A stretch of 64,000 bases of DNA, taken from positions 98,262,202-98,326,201 of the forward strand of contig NC_134701.1 of NCBI RefSeq assembly GCF_043290135.1, written 5' to 3'. The notes beneath the pieces were generated by a model. The model was not told where the DNA came from and made no database searches. It saw nothing but the letters and a program-made list of their open reading frames with translations. Shown here one piece after another: positions 10,770-22,863 of the stretch. The first letter of the stretch is position 1; every line of letters starts with the position of its first letter. The translations under genes were made by a program, and so were the position numbers. This DNA comes from Rhipicephalus microplus. Lineage: Eukaryota > Arthropoda > Arachnida > Ixodida > Ixodidae.

Positions 10770-11457
10770 CTACGAGTGAGCGAACGCGAGCATTGGTATG
10801 AGTGAGATAATATCCCAAGTGCCCCACAAATACTCTTACAAACTAATGCTGCTGTATACCGTCTTATTCTGTCATTAGTTTATATGAAACCAGTTGCATA
10901 AAACGCTTACGCACACTCCTACACGCTGGTTTTTGGGGAAGCGATTTCCCTCAAAACACATCATGACTTCTGCGTAACTGACTACAATACAAGAAAAGGT
11001 ACAACAACGCTGTATAGCAGCACACACAAATGCAGTGGCAATGTAAGTCGGGACTTTTCTTCTCACAAACATTTTGTCACAGAAGCATAGTAACATTTTA
11101 CATTCGCAAGCTACACTCGCAAGCTACATTCGCAAGCACACATATATAGCAAAAGACTCATACTGAGGTTGCACTCTTTTCACTGCACCGCAGAGGCTTC
11201 TGCCACCACAGTGAACTATTTCTAGTTTAGTACAGAAGACAGGCACTCAATAAATAAGAGTACATAACAAGGCTCTGAACAAATAACTGATGGGTTCTTG
11301 GCTGACTGCGAGGCTTATGCACACAAAACAATATTCGTGTGTACTCAATATGTCGTCATTATTTTAACACGAAAGAGCTTTAAGCCGTGGTTCACCAAGA
11401 TTTAAGTGACGTATTCTCATCACGAAAATGACGTCAAAAAATTCGCATAATCGAAAG
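10770..11457. other. Intronic sequence of the CYTH gene, nothing recognised
   Basis: The only visible structure is a short triplicate of about 13 bp around ACATTCGCAAGCTAC at 11098-11140. Confidence 0.4.
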
Positions 11458-11530
11458 ACAAAGAAAAAGTTTCTGTCAATGGGAGTCGAACCCATGACCT
11501 CATAGTCTGCGTCAACAGATGGCGGGCACG
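11458..11530 (-). repeat. tRNA-derived SINE fragment (B box only)
   Basis: The minus strand contains GGTTCGACTCC (11492-11482), a perfect polymerase III B box, within TCATGGGTTCGACTCCCATTG. No matching A box or acceptor stem is found upstream, so this is read as a SINE or tRNA-pseudogene fragment, not a tRNA gene. Confidence 0.5.
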
Positions 11531-11721
11531 CTTTTTCAATAATGCGTGGAAATGATGCAATAAAATGTTGTCGCGTATATCTTTAAAATTCGTCGTTTCA
11601 AAATTATGCTCACATGCACACGTTCACGAGACTCAATTTAACACACAGGCTTGGTGCGCTAAAAATACACCTTTTACATTTACCTTGATAAGACAGATGC
11701 TTGGGCAAGTTGGTGATTGGG

Positions 11722-11790
11722 AATCAATATATTTGCACAGTGCAAGACTACCAGTAGTTACGACATAACTACAGAAAAAACAAGGACAGA
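11722..11790 (+). repeat. Penelope-like element inverted terminal repeat, left arm
   Basis: AATCAATATATTTGCACAGT... is the inverted match of 12491-12559 (69 bp, around 88% identical by eye). The outer extension ATGCTTGGGCAAGTTGGTGA (from about 11697) is shared with the Penelope-like copies at 26.98 and 33.0 kb. Confidence 0.8.
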
Positions 11791-11951
11791 AAGAGCGCTG
11801 ACTTCAACTGGAATTTTATTAGCGAAAACGCTGGAAATATACACTCGTGACAGAACATCATCGCGCAATAACGCAACCTATTGCATCACAGCAAGGTAAT
11901 CATCATCTCATTGTAAGGTTAGAACGCCACGGCTCTGCACAAGTTCACAAT

Positions 11952-12485
11952 CTATTTTGTCAAAACCAGAAACTTGATTTCTTTTTTAGTCAGAGCAAGC
12001 GAAGGCATGCTGATACATCGATCATCCAGCATTTGCATTTCATTGGCCTCCATATTCTTTCGTGTTAGCTGTTGATGGTGTTTGGCTACAACAGTGCAAT
12101 TTTCGAATTCCGGCCTGCCACTACAATCCCTACAATTGATGCCCAAATGACCTTGCACAGATGAGTATAAATTGTAATGATGCTTCTTTAAACGCTCATT
12201 CAGGCACCGGCCCGTTTGCCCAACATATATCTTGCCACATGACAATAAGAGCAAAAAAACCACGGCTATCACACATGCTACTAATAGCCTTCTATGTTTG
12301 ATTGTGCAGCAGCTCCTTCGTGCGGACTGCGCATTCACTCGTTTGCAGAGTGCTGAAAGCTTTTCTGGGGCAGAGAAAACCACTTTCACACCAACCTTAT
12401 CACCTATCTTTTTAAAATTGTGAGAAATATTATGTAGATAGGGAATCACAGCCACGCGTTTTGAGCTACTATCCACGCAGTTCAC
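11952..12485 (-). pseudogene. Penelope-like element: C-terminal GIY-YIG endonuclease region
   Basis: The open frame contains IPYLHNISHNFKKIGDKVGV and VKVVFSAPEKLSALCKRV, the linker that follows the reverse transcriptase in Penelope-like elements, then CGKIYVGQTGRCLNERLKKH, which is the GIY-YIG nuclease core (here GKIYVG), and the Cys/His pattern CRDC...HHQQLTRKNMEANEM. The reverse transcriptase is missing, so only the last ~175 residues remain, uninterrupted. The upstream half of the linker has a hydrophobic replacement (VVFLLLLS). It lies between two 69-bp inverted repeats, the arrangement produced by Penelope terminal repeats. In intact elements the nuclease nicks target DNA. Confidence 0.88.
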
Positions 12486-12490
12486 TTTAT

Positions 12491-12559
12491 TCTGTCCTTG
12501 TTTCTTCTGTAGTTACGTCGTAAATACTCGTAGTCTTGCGCTGTGCAAATATGTTGATT
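12491..12559 (-). repeat. Penelope-like element inverted terminal repeat, right arm
   Basis: Inverted partner of 11722-11790; contains TTCTGTAGTTACGTCGTAAA and TCTTGCGCTGTGCAAATATG. The same arm recurs twice at 32751-32808 and 32918-32975. Confidence 0.8.
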
Positions 12560-12738
12560 ACATCTATCACTCTTTTGTCACATTATTCTTGGTAAAGATT
12601 GATCAGTTGTCAGTCTTCTTGGCTGGTGAATTTTTTTCTGTTTCTTTTGTGTCGTCGTGCGTCTTTCGCACCCAGAACGCCCTGTACTGGTCCTCAAGAC
12701 CTCTGCTCTGCTAGGGAGACCCTCCCTGCAAGCTTAGC

Positions 12739-13998
12739 TATGGAGGAGATGGTGGTGGACCTGCCCAGCGGCATGAGTAGACCTGCCACTGCAAGGAAGC
12801 GGCTCAGCTCTTCAGTGACATCCTAAGCTGCCGATTCCGAGTCTGATGCAACGTCGAATGTCTCGGATGCATTTCAACCTGCTAAGCATCGACAGCCAAG
12901 ACGGAAGTCTACGGCATCGCCCTCAAGTGAAGAGACCATAACATACAACAGCATCGTGACTACGACAGTTGCTTATGTGCCCGTCGACGTCACGGTAAGC
13001 CTGAACGCTATCTCTTAATAGAAGCGTCATCACTTTTTCTTCAAACTTGCCCCTGGTCTGATTCAAGAAGTTCGAGTGAATCCTAGGAAAAATATCATTG
13101 CCGTAGACACAACAGATGAGATAATGGTACAAACTCTGCTAGGTCTATCTCAGCTATGCAACGTCAACGTGCGGGCTTTTGTTCCACAGGGCGCTAGTGT
13201 AATAGCTGCGGTTATATCAGATCTAGACCTAGAGCTTTCAGACGACGTTTTGAAAAGTTTGATAGTTTGCACGCCACCATGCAGAGTCATCAGCGCTCGA
13301 AGGCCTGGCTCTTCGAAGTGTGTGAAGATTCTTTTCGGGTGCGAAAAGCTACCTTGTCACATAAAGGCCGGACCAGTGCAGTACCGGGTCCGACCTTTTA
13401 TTGCAAAACCTCTACAATGCGGCAAATGTCTCAAGCTTGGACATATACAGGGTTTCTGCATAAGTGTTGTGGTCTGTGCTAATTGTGGTGCGAATCACAA
13501 CGTAACACTTTGCAATAGTGCGACATCTCGCTGCCCTAACTGCGGTGGCGAAAACTTGGCAACGGACAAAGAATGTCCTAAGCTAAAGAAAAAATGGATG
13601 GTCCTGAAACCAAAAAGATAGCATCACGAAAAAAGACGCCTAGCCATAGCACCCATCAAGTAGCTGGCAACGGCACAACTGAAGATGCACCTGTACGTCC
13701 GAAAAATAGTACAGTCAGAAAAAATCGAAGTGAAGAAGGGAGGCGCAATTTCAGCATTTCGGCAACATCGTGGCCGGCGCTACCATCAAAGCCGTCGGAC
13801 TCATCCTCCTCAAAGGTCACGCCTCATAAAGTTTCGGAACCAGCTTCCGCCAAGGCTATGTCTGCAGTAGATAAAACTGTAAACAGGGCACCAGAAACGG
13901 CTCCTGCCAATGATGATGCCCAACTTGTAACCATGCTTAAGATGCTTGATAACGTTGTCAGATCTCTCATAGCGGGTCGTCAAACGCCAGCAGCATAA
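12739..13998 (+). pseudogene. I-type LINE, ORF1 (gag-like, three zinc knuckles, broken)
   Basis: The start ATG at 12739 (MEEMVVDLPSGMSRPATARK) is the first after the presumed 5' untranslated leader, which begins near 12598. The frame continues past TAA at 12824 and TAATAG at 13016-13021 to a region with VVISARRPGS-like and RPFIAKPLQCGKCLKLGH, then CCHC knuckles CGKCLKLGHIQGFC, CANCGANHNVTLC and CPNCGGENLATDKEC (13415-13580). A frame change near 13600 moves into the Ser/Pro-rich C-terminal part (13594-13998). Proteins of this type bind the element RNA as a chaperone. ORF2 begins 62 bases downstream. Three in-frame stops and one frameshift make it a pseudogene. Confidence 0.88.
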
Positions 13999-14059
13999 GC
14001 CGCACAACAGATCTTGGAGGTTCTCCTCCAAGTTCTCGACAGTCTTTACTAAAGACAAC

Positions 14060-17000
14060 ATGAACACTTGTCGCAAGCCCCGTATCTATGTGCTGCAATC
14101 GAACGTCAGGTCTCTGAAACCACGCCATTCTGATTTCGTTCTTAGGCTCCTTGCAACAATGAACCTGCCGGATGTTATAGCTCTCCAAGAAACCCATGTG
14201 AGAAATGACGAGCTCAGACTTCCAGGTTACGTGGGCGTTCACAGCAATACCCGATGCACGGTAATGGCGTGTGCATCTTTCCAGTGTACAGACACCAGGC
14301 ATCCACGAAATGCTTCGAAAGCGTCATCCCACATACAATCTGATGTTCCTTTCGCAGTTATCGACACAAGTAACCTCTGCGACGCTAACTTTGAATATGT
14401 AGCAGTTGCTATTAATCTAAGGAACACAACCGCGACTGTTGCAAGCATATATTTTCGGCCAACGCGATCTTCGGATATCACATCGCTGGAGTGCCTGCTA
14501 TCTTGGTGTAACTCATTTGTGCTGTCTGGAGATTTAATAACACATCATCCTCGTTGGTGTTGTCGCCCTCAAGATAATCGTGGAGTGGAAATCAATGAGC
14601 TTATTGTTAAACATGATCTGCAGACCCTTAATGATGGCTCATCCACATTTGTCGGCAGAAGAAAGGAACAATTCACCATTGATGTTGTCATATCAACGAG
14701 AGATGTGCGTCTTGCTTGGTCAAGCGAGGCTGACCCATGGGGTTCAGATTATCTGCCCATTTGGCTGGTTCCAGAGAACTCTCCTAGCAGCAAGAGTGCT
14801 GCCTACACAGTGACAAATTAGGACAAGTTCCGTCAGCTGATTGCGGGGGCGCCATCAAACGATAACCTGTTCAAACTAGTTAGTGAATGCCTGCAGCAAG
14901 CTACAGTACGACGGCTGCGAAGCATAGACAAGCCAAACCCTGACCTAAAGCTCTTGAGACTACATGCTTGTCGACGACGTGCTTACAGGAGGGCACAGCG
15001 TTCTAAAACAAGCTCTGATTGGACACTTTATAACAGCTTAAATGCAGCCATTAGGCGGCACACAAATTAACTTCCTCGAAGAAGCTGGGCCACATTGTGT
15101 AGCTTGTTGCATATGGCGAGCGGTTTTGGGACTGTATGGCGCATATTGAAAGCTCTACGAACACCTGAAGTCTGCAAGAATCTAACTACAGCATTGTGCA
15201 TCATGAATGGACGGACTCCGAAAATTCTTGCGGAAGAGTTTGCCAATATTTTCACCTGTCCTATGTCAAAAGACAACGCCAGTCGTCGTTCGGCACCAGT
15301 TTTATATGGACCTCCATGTGAGATGGATGAGGCAGAATTTACCCTGGCAGAGCTACGTCACGCACTTAGCCTCTGTTACCGTCGCACCACCCCAGGCGAA
15401 GATGGTGTTCCGTACCGAACCTTGCGAAACATAGATGAGGTCTTTCATCAAAGTATCCTGGACGAATACAACAAAGTGTGGCAAATGAGTCTGATTCCTG
15501 CTGAAGGGAAATCGTCTGTGGTGAAGCCAGTTTTAAAGCCTGGACGCCCTGCACAACTCCTGATGTCATACCAGCCAATATCACTAACTTCTAATGTTAT
15601 GAACCTGATGAAATGTATGGTACTGTTTCGTCTGGACGCCAGATTACAGGAGCTCACTTTCTCAATGTCAGGAGCGGATTTTGTCACCACTGTTTAGCCC
15701 TCGACAGTATAGCAGATCTTGTATTATTGTTTGATTCTGCTCGAGCAAACTGACATTCAGCGTATGTTCTATTTCTTGACTTGCAGCAAGCGTTTGACTC
15801 GGTGCCCCGTAAGGCAATTATTTGTGCACTGATGAGAGGAGGAATTTAAGGTCATCTGTTACGCTTTTTCTATGGTTTTATATCTGAGCGCAGAATGAAA
15901 GTGCGCTTTGGAGAAGTACAGAGTCAACCGCGGGCTGTGAAATGTGGCGTCCGGCAAGGCTTGTCACCGCTTCTCTTTAACAGCGTACTTGCTGGACTTC
16001 CAGGTCGATTACCGAAGAATGTGACTTTTCTATAGGCATAGCGATTTATGCTGATGACATCGCACTCTTGGTCAGTGGTCCGTCACACCATGGTCCACGT
16101 CTTTGTGGTATATTGCAGCGAGCTCTGAATGTAACTTCAGAATACTTGGTGGAAGTTGGTCGGCAGGTTTCACCTGCGAAGTCCGCTGCTATCGCGTATC
16201 ATCCAAAGCAACGCGCTCATCGAAGCCTTAGCAGGCTTTACCTCGGAGGCACACCGATACAGTGGGTACACCAACATCGCTCCCTGGGTGTAATCATGGA
16301 TGATCGCCTTTCTTGGCGCCCTGCTGCTAAAACTGTGAATCGAAAAGCGCTGTCCCTGTTCAAGTATGTAGCCGCCTTGACTGCTAGGGGTGAGGGCATT
16401 GATCAGAAGACGGCACTACAGGTTTACCGATCAACTGTATTCTCTTGCGTGATGTATGCTTTGCCAGTCTTGGATGTGTCGCCTGCTTTAATGTCCCAGC
16501 TGGAACAGGATCATCGTGTTGCCCTCTGAGTACTGTTTGGCTTACCTCGTGAAGCACAATCCATCCCACTACTGACTGAAGCACACCAGTTGCCACTAAA
16601 GCTGCAAGCTGACCAGAGAGCACTACAACATATTGAGCATCTGAACCGAGCCCTACACGACAAGACACTCCTTAACAGGTTGTTACAGCGCCCAATTTCT
16701 CGAATGGGTAAAATGGCGGCTTTGTTCCTTGACATTACTGCAATCCCGGCCAAATTATTCAGTTGCTAACATCGACAGAGCACAGACCATGTAGCTTTCC
16801 TACCCATCTGTCAATTGTAAAAATACATGAAAAGTGTAACCAACCTGTTTCGGAACTATACGAATTTGCCCATTCACACTTATTTGACAACTTTGAAGAC
16901 TATGTAAACGCATTTATGGATGCTTCTGTACGCAGCGATGGCCTGAGCACATCTGCTGCTTTTTTCTGCCTTTCAACCGATATCAGGCGGTTGTTTAAAA

Positions 17001-17748
17001 TACCACACCCCTCATCGTCGGAGACAGCCTAGCTAGCAGCGATTGATGTCGCCCTTAAGTACGTACAAGAAGGGTTACCAGCATCGAAGATTGTCATGCT
17101 CACCGACTCTCGTGGTGCCCTTAGCAGACTGACCAGCAAGGAGACCGACAGTCCTATTCTAAACAGCATCACGGAATCCATTACCAATATTCTGTCACGT
17201 GGGGTATGCCTAACTGCACAGTGGGCGCCTTCGCACGTGGGTATTGTGGGCAATGAAGAAGCGGATAGCCTTGCTTCGTCATGCAATCATGATGAATATG
17301 ACTGTCCGGGAATTCTATGTACGATGGGCAACTCTCGTCTGCTTATACGCCGACACCTCCTAAAGCAGCACCCAGACCAGCGTGTGGCGAATAGATCGTT
17401 CCCTCCCCGTGTTCGTGGCCGTGACTTGCCTCGTAGTTCCCGAGCGCTGTTGTACAAACGAAGAGTGGGCTCTGTGCTGGTGCGTGAACGATTACACTTC
17501 AAGGGCATGTGGACAGCCCGTTGTGCGCAGCTTGTGGCTCCTGCGAAGCACTTGAGCATCTCGTAGTGCATTGTTCCGCATTTTCTACGCACCGGTCTTT
17601 GCTGATTAAGGAATATAAATTTCTAGGACTCAAGTGCGCGGCCCTAGACGACTACGTCTTTCCGAGTGGTAGTGCTTCTCGACACGACCAGGTCCACCGA
17701 GCTCTCCTTACATTTATGAAGCAACCGGACGTGGCCACCCGTTTATAG
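14060..17748 (+). pseudogene. I-type LINE, ORF2: endonuclease, reverse transcriptase, RNase H (broken)
   Basis: Domains in order: an APE-type endonuclease (14060-14821) with QSNVRSLKPR, ALQETHV, SGDLITHHPRW and IDVVISTRD, but GSDYLPI instead of the catalytic GSDHLPI; reverse transcriptase (15300-16530) with RRTTPGEDGVPYRTL, FLDLQQAFDSVPRK, GVRQGLSPLLFN and an intact YADD at 16047-16058; RNase H (about 17040-17290) with LTDSRGAL and WAPSHVGIVGNEEADSLAS; and a C-terminal Cys/His block CAACGSCEALEHLVVHC. Stops at 14819, about 15068 and 15695 and several frameshifts break it. An RNase H placed after the polymerase is characteristic of the I superfamily. The endonuclease segment 14188-14458 is duplicated exactly at 4411-4681. 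Confidence 0.9.
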
Positions 17749-18033
17749 ACGGTCTTTTTTACTGTTCTTCTTTATATTTTTTTCTTTTTATTATTTTATT
17801 TATTTTTTATTCATACTTGTCGAAGTCTACGTCATTTTTTTTCTCTTCTTATCTTCTTTCCCCTTTCTCCCATCTAATCTTTGTTTCCTCTGTTTCTTCC
17901 CTTCCCCCGAAAGATTGAGCAGGCGTTTTGCCCCTCTAGGTGGCAGTGGCCAGCTTGCTCTCTCCCTCTTTCCTCTGTGTCCTTGTGTATCCGTGTGTGC
18001 AAATCAGAGAAATAAATAATAAACAATACAGTA
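17749..18033 (+). other. 3' untranslated region and tail of the I-type LINE
   Basis: T-rich sequence ending in AGAAATAAATAATAAACAATAC at about 18008-18030, which serves as the polyadenylation-like tail of the LINE. No coding sequence. Confidence 0.6.
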
Positions 18034-18375
18034 CAGTAATGCATCGGGACCTTGGCATCTGCAGTTATTTCCTTCAACGTGAAATTCCTAAGCGTCCCCG
18101 CCCATTTTAGTGGAATTTAGCCAACTCTTTAACACACCCCTAGGTGGCGACCTTACTTCAAGTGTCTGCGTCACTCACAGCATTCATTTATCGCTACAAG
18201 CTCTAAAACGCGCCTGTTTCGCCTGTATGTAGCTTCAGGTTACGTACTTACACTCGCCCTGTGAGTAATCGCGGCCGGCCAAAGAAAAGAGGCGACACGC
18301 GCAGCGTTTCCTTCTGGTCGGGCAGTGTTGTTGAACAACTCCAACATGCTGCGAGTCAGCGACCTTAGTCGGAGG
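18034..18375. other. Intronic spacer, nothing recognised
   Basis: No motif, exon or repeat that I can identify between the plus-strand LINE tail and the minus-strand LINE tail. Confidence 0.4.
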
Positions 18376-19740
18376 GGTGGTAGAAACATTTATGGCCACT
18401 TTAGAGTGAGGGGACGAGCCCCATCATGGCACGTGGGTGCTCCCTCACCATGAGGAGGCAACCTCACAAAGCAAAGGATAGCCCATGAAGTGCGATTCTC
18501 TTTGTGGCACACAAGATGATCCGGCGGTGATCGAATGCATGGGTGCTGGTCATGATGGTCTCCCAGTATGACACTGCCACAACAGAAGGTGGGGGATCTG
18601 GGAAGGTGGGACATGTGAGGAGGATGTGGAGAAAATCTCCTGGTTTGCCGCAAAGTTTGCACGAATAGGGGAATTGGTCTGGGTAACGGGTGTTCAGTAA
18701 TACGGGGTATGGAGCAGTTCGAGTTGGTAGGCGTAGCCAATGTGCGGCCTGCGCTATGTTTAAGGATTGGGCTGGGGGTGTGTATATTCTTCGTTTATCC
18801 CAGTAACATACGATAGAATATCATGAAAAGAGAGCAAGCACTCGTCGACCTGCGGATGGGGCTGCATTTCTCCTGGCCGGAATGTGAGACCTTGGGCTAG
18901 AGAATGAGCCTCATCACTGCCAAGGACGCCGGCATGGGCTGGAATCCAGGCGAGGGTTGTGGAACGCTAAGGCTGCCAGAAGCGTAGCCAGCGAGCAGCG
19001 TTACGGTATATCAAGCCATTGGCGTAGTTCAGAATAGCTGATTTTTAGTCACTAATGATTGTGGTGGTGGGTGCAGAGATGAGAGCAAGCGCGATAGCTG
19101 CCCTTCTGGAGGAGTTTGTGACAATTGAGCACAAAGTTTGAAGAATTGCCTGACTGTCAGCCACCGCAAAAGCTATGCGGGATCCTTGCGCATGCTCCGC
19201 TGCGTCCACGTAGACCACATCCTGGTTCACGCCATATTGTCGCTGGAGAACCCGAGCTCTTGCCTTTCTGCGTTTATCGTCTGGCACACGATGCGTGTTC
19301 TTCGGGATGGGGGGTAAGTTTATCTGAGTACGGAAGTTAAAAGAAAGAGGGACCCTCTCGCGTGATTGTGCAATTGGGGCTAAGTTTAATTAGGGCAAAA
19401 GAGCACGGTCAGCTACCGAATTAGACAGACGTCATATTTGTGCCATAAAGGTGGCTTCAGCAAGTTCCTCAAATGTATTATGTATACCAATTTTAAAGAG
19501 TCTCTCATTAGATGTGCTTGGCGGAAGGCGTAGAGCCGTTTTTCTGCAACTCCGTAGAAGGGTGTTAAGCTGGTCTCTCTCCATATGTCGGGGAGGTAGG
19601 TAAGAGAAGGCGTTCATACGTAAGCCTGGATGAGGCGAAGTGTGTTTCGCTCGCGTATAGCCTGCCCAACGGTTCGCTATGTGACGAATCAGTCTAGTGG
19701 TCTGCTGAGCGTGTGTTTGCAGAGTCCTGATGGATTCTGC
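18376..19740 (-). pseudogene. RNase H-bearing LINE, 3' fragment on minus strand
   Basis: Read from right to left: RLIRHIANRWAGYTRAKHT and NTFEELAEA (19700-19440) match the stretch between polymerase and RNase H; then an RNase H domain with VVYVDAAEHAQGSRIAFAVA (19230-19150), the later WIPAHAGVLGSDEAHSLAQG (about 18960-18885), and a C-terminal zinc-like motif CKLCGKPGDFLHILLTCPTF (about 18665-18600). The 3' end near 18376 reads AATGTTTCTACCACC. The frames are broken repeatedly, and the endonuclease and polymerase are missing. This is a different family from the minus-strand LINE at 20.7-22.4 kb, because both retain the same pre-RNase H region with different sequences. Confidence 0.78.
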
Positions 19741-19744
19741 AAAC

Positions 19745-20685
19745 ACAAAGGACCAAATCGGCTTGAATAACTTTTTATAAAATATTTGCGCTTGGTGCCA
19801 GAAATAGGGCATGAGACTTAACGCATCTAAAACCAAATGTCTCACATTCACTAATAAGAAGAATCCGCTTAATTTTTCGTACATCTTAGAAAGTATTGAA
19901 CTCTCTAAAAGTGATTAGGTGAAATACCTTGTTGTCACGCTTTCAGCAAACTTAAGTTGGGAACCTCATATCGACACCGTCTACAAAAAATCGGTAGGGA
20001 AGCTATCCTTTCTTAGAAGAAGGTTGCGAAATGCTCCGGCCCAAGTCAAATTAAGTGCATACAAGACAATTATTCGCCCTGCCTTAGAATATGCTGGCAT
20101 AATATGGAGTCCACACCAACAACACCTAATAGACAAAATTGAACGCATTCAGAAATTAGCCGCACGGTTCATCTACTCTAATTATTTGCGGCATTCAAGC
20201 GTTACTGACCTAATTATTAGAGCGAATCTTCAGCCACTATCCAAACGAAGTATAATTTTTAGGTTAAATTTCTATCCTTAGTCTATCACGGTCATTTAAA
20301 GATACCGCGCAATCTGTACTTACAGGACCCATTTAAACACTCACTTCGGACAAACCATATTAAGGTCATCTTTCAACCTGCTAGCCGTGTCAATACACAT
20401 AAATATTCTTTATTCCCAATGACCATTAGTTTTTGGAGTAGGCTACCAGTCAATGCTGTGAATTGTTCTACGCTAGAAACTTTGGTCAACTGTCTAGAAT
20501 AGATTAATTTTTCTAAAAATGTATACATGTGAATCATGAAGTATTCTATGTGTATCAATACTTTCTTTCTTTTCTTTATGTAGAGCGTTATTATGTCTCA
20601 TGTTACCTCTATGTTTCCACTCCTGCATGTGCCGGATTTGAGCCCGCAGTAGGTGCAAATAAAATAAATTAATAAATGAATACTT
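19745..20685 (+). pseudogene. CR1/Jockey-type LINE, 3' fragment inserted between two minus-strand LINEs
   Basis: The plus strand reads MRLNASKTKCLTFTNKK and, after a stop at 19917, VKYLVVTLSANLSWEPHID, LSFLRRRLRNAPAQVKLSAY, IIRPALEYAGIIWSPHQQ and IQKLAARFIYSNYLRHSSVT, the region after the YADD box in CR1/Jockey-type polymerases. It ends with GCAAATAAAATAAATTAATA at about 20655-20680, a poly(A)-like tail. It is 5'-truncated, as is usual for LINE insertions. The sequences on its two sides belong to two different minus-strand LINEs, so the locus is a mosaic and no clean target-site duplication is evident. Confidence 0.85.
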
Positions 20686-20689
20686 GATG

Positions 20690-22378
20690 GCACCTCGCAG
20701 GGCAACAATTTCCGAACCAGTCGATGTGCTGACGTGACAAAGTTTGTAAGTGATGTTGATGTGTCGCGATGGAATGACGTTGGCGCCGGTGGAGCTAGTC
20801 TGAGTGGTAGATCCATCAGTGTATACGTGTATTCTGTCAGCGTAGAAAGATTGTAAACATTCCAAAGTCGCTAGCTTCAAGGCCAAGGCAGAAAGGACTT
20901 TTCTATTTCTTATTCCTGGGACGGAAAAGTGCACGTCGGGTTGTCGTAGGCTCCACAAGGCGGACGGTGAACGCGCCAAAGGTATAAAACCGGACGGTAG
21001 CAAAGCGGGTTGGTAGCTGACAACCTTAGAGGACGATGCCTGCGGTCGTTGTTCTGGCATAAATGTCAAATGACTCGATGCCATCCGTGAAATGTGCCAA
21101 ATATGTGCTCTCAGCACGTCGGTTGTGACGTAAGTCGTAGCCGGATGATCCCGAGCCAATATAACTGTTCCAGTGGTTGAGCTGGTTCTTGGTAGGCCAA
21201 GACAAACACGTAGTGCCTGTGCTTCCACGCTCTGAAGTGCTTGAATGTTTGTCCTGCAGGTTTTAAAAAGCAGAGGAGAACTGTAGCGCAGTACACCAAT
21301 AAAATGTGCTTGTAAAGCTGTTGCATGGATCTCAATGACGAACCCCATCTTTTTCCAGCGATGACTTTCAGGACGTGGACAATATATACCGATTTCGCTT
21401 TCAAGTTAGTCACGTGAGGGCTCCAGGAGAGGTTTTAACAGGCCTAACAATCTGAACATTTTTATATTGAGATTGTTAGGCCTTGCGTGCGAAGATAGTC
21501 AGATGCTTGTGACGCTGCCCTCTGTATCCTTGCTCGAACTTGTAGGCGTGTCAATGCAGATGCCCAGACACAGATGTCATCAGCGATGAACCAGACTGTT
21601 TCAGGAAGAGCTTCAACCAGGCCAAGCAAGACAAGATTGAAAATAACTGGGCCTAAAACACCACCTTGCGGGGCGCCACAGCACGTGTAGTGGTCTGAGG
21701 TCGGGCCATCTTCAGTATATACAAAAAGGATCTTCGTGTCAGGTAGCTTCGGATCTATGGAAACATTCGCCTTCCCAGTTCAAATAACAGCAGTGCGTCT
21801 AGTATAGCTTGATGGGAAATGTTGTCATATGCACCTTTCACATCAAGAAAGAGTGCAACTGCTAGTCGTTTTCCAAATTTCTGGTGTTCTACTTACGACA
21901 CCAAATTGATGACGTTGTCTATCGATGAACGGCCTCGTTGAATTCCCGCTATGGAGTCGGGGTAAATGTTGTGCCGTTCAAGGAACGATTTCAGGCGCGT
22001 GAGAATCATGCACCTGGAATAAATTGTCCAGTCTATATTCTGATTGACCAGCGAGGATGCAGTCTCTTGGCCATCAATGCTGACATAAGTCGGAATGTGG
22101 TCGCTACCATGGGTTTCGATATCAGTAAACCACCGCACTTTTGAACTTCGGCAACAGGACACCAGTGTCAGGTCGAGGCAGCTGCTGTACGTCGTTCTTC
22201 GCAGGTATGTCGGGCTGCCATCACTCAGAAGGCGCAGGTTGTGGTCTGACACAAACGATATCTGTGAGCACCGCTTCGAGTTTGTCCTCAAGCTTCCCCA
22301 TGTCGGATGATGTGCATTGAAATCACCTGTTATAATGCAGTGTATCACATATAGGCTACTACAATATTTTATGGCCAA
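20690..22378 (-). pseudogene. I-type LINE on minus strand with internal deletion
   Basis: Reading leftward from 22378: endonuclease C-terminal half with IITGDFNAHHPTWGS, LDLTLVSCCRS and THGSDHIPTY (catalytic Asp and His retained); then a jump from the endonuclease linker directly into the reverse transcriptase finger IYPDSIAGIQRGRSSIDN, indicating loss of several hundred bases near 22040. Next come FLDVKGAYDNISHQAILDAL, a region in broken frames, a long open stretch (21348-20690) with VEAQALRVCLGLPRTSS, and the first half of RNase H, VYTDGSTTQTSSTGANV, with the conserved Asp and Glu (GSEIVALRGAI). The second half of RNase H is cut off at 20690 by the plus-strand LINE. Coding capacity is gone. 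Confidence 0.87.
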
Positions 22379-22430
22379 TCCTTCAGAGTGGGTATGTGCC
22401 AGTACTTACAGGCAACAAACAAACAAACAA

Positions 22431-22529
22431 ACACGAGTAAGAGCGGCGGGCGCTGGCTTGCTGATTTGATGCGTTCACCTTCGATGTAGGCAGATGATCG
22501 GGTCCCGGTCCCCTTCTTCGTTTCTCACA
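22431..22529 (+). repeat. Left LTR (3' part only) of a non-autonomous LTR element
   Basis: About 100 bases, from GAGTAAGAGCGGCGGGC to TTCTCACA, match 25263-25362 at around 78% identity by eye. A TGGTTCCGAAACCC candidate primer-binding site starts 8 bases after its end (22538). The 5' part is missing; it is replaced by an (AAAC)n tract at 22412-22430. Confidence 0.65.
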
Positions 22530-22863
22530 CTTCGTTCTGGTTCCGAAACCCACTCGGTCGCCTGGTCCTCCACTCTCACCCACGGATCAACTAATCACCA
22601 AGCGCCGCTTCATCCGAAAATCATCACGCAACACATATTATCACTCGACGCTTTGCTGGAAGACTCGTCAAGCCCTCTTGAGAAGCTCGTAGATGTACTC
22701 GAGCTCATCATCACGAAGAACGCCAAACTCCTAGACTGCTAACATAGATACCCAAGATATTCTTCACTATAAAGAGTTGTTTGCAGGCCTCACTACCACC
22801 AGCGAGTTCATGGCCTAAGTCGTCTGCCCTCAAGGGAGACTTCGCCACACAGCCAAGCAAGCC

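Noticed and set aside
10494..10805. 103-codon plus-strand frame
   Set aside because: Lies opposite the CYTH exon, which explains its openness; no motif of its own.
11482..11492. tRNA gene suggested by a perfect B box
   Set aside because: No A box, acceptor stem or anticodon arm upstream; treated as a SINE fragment.
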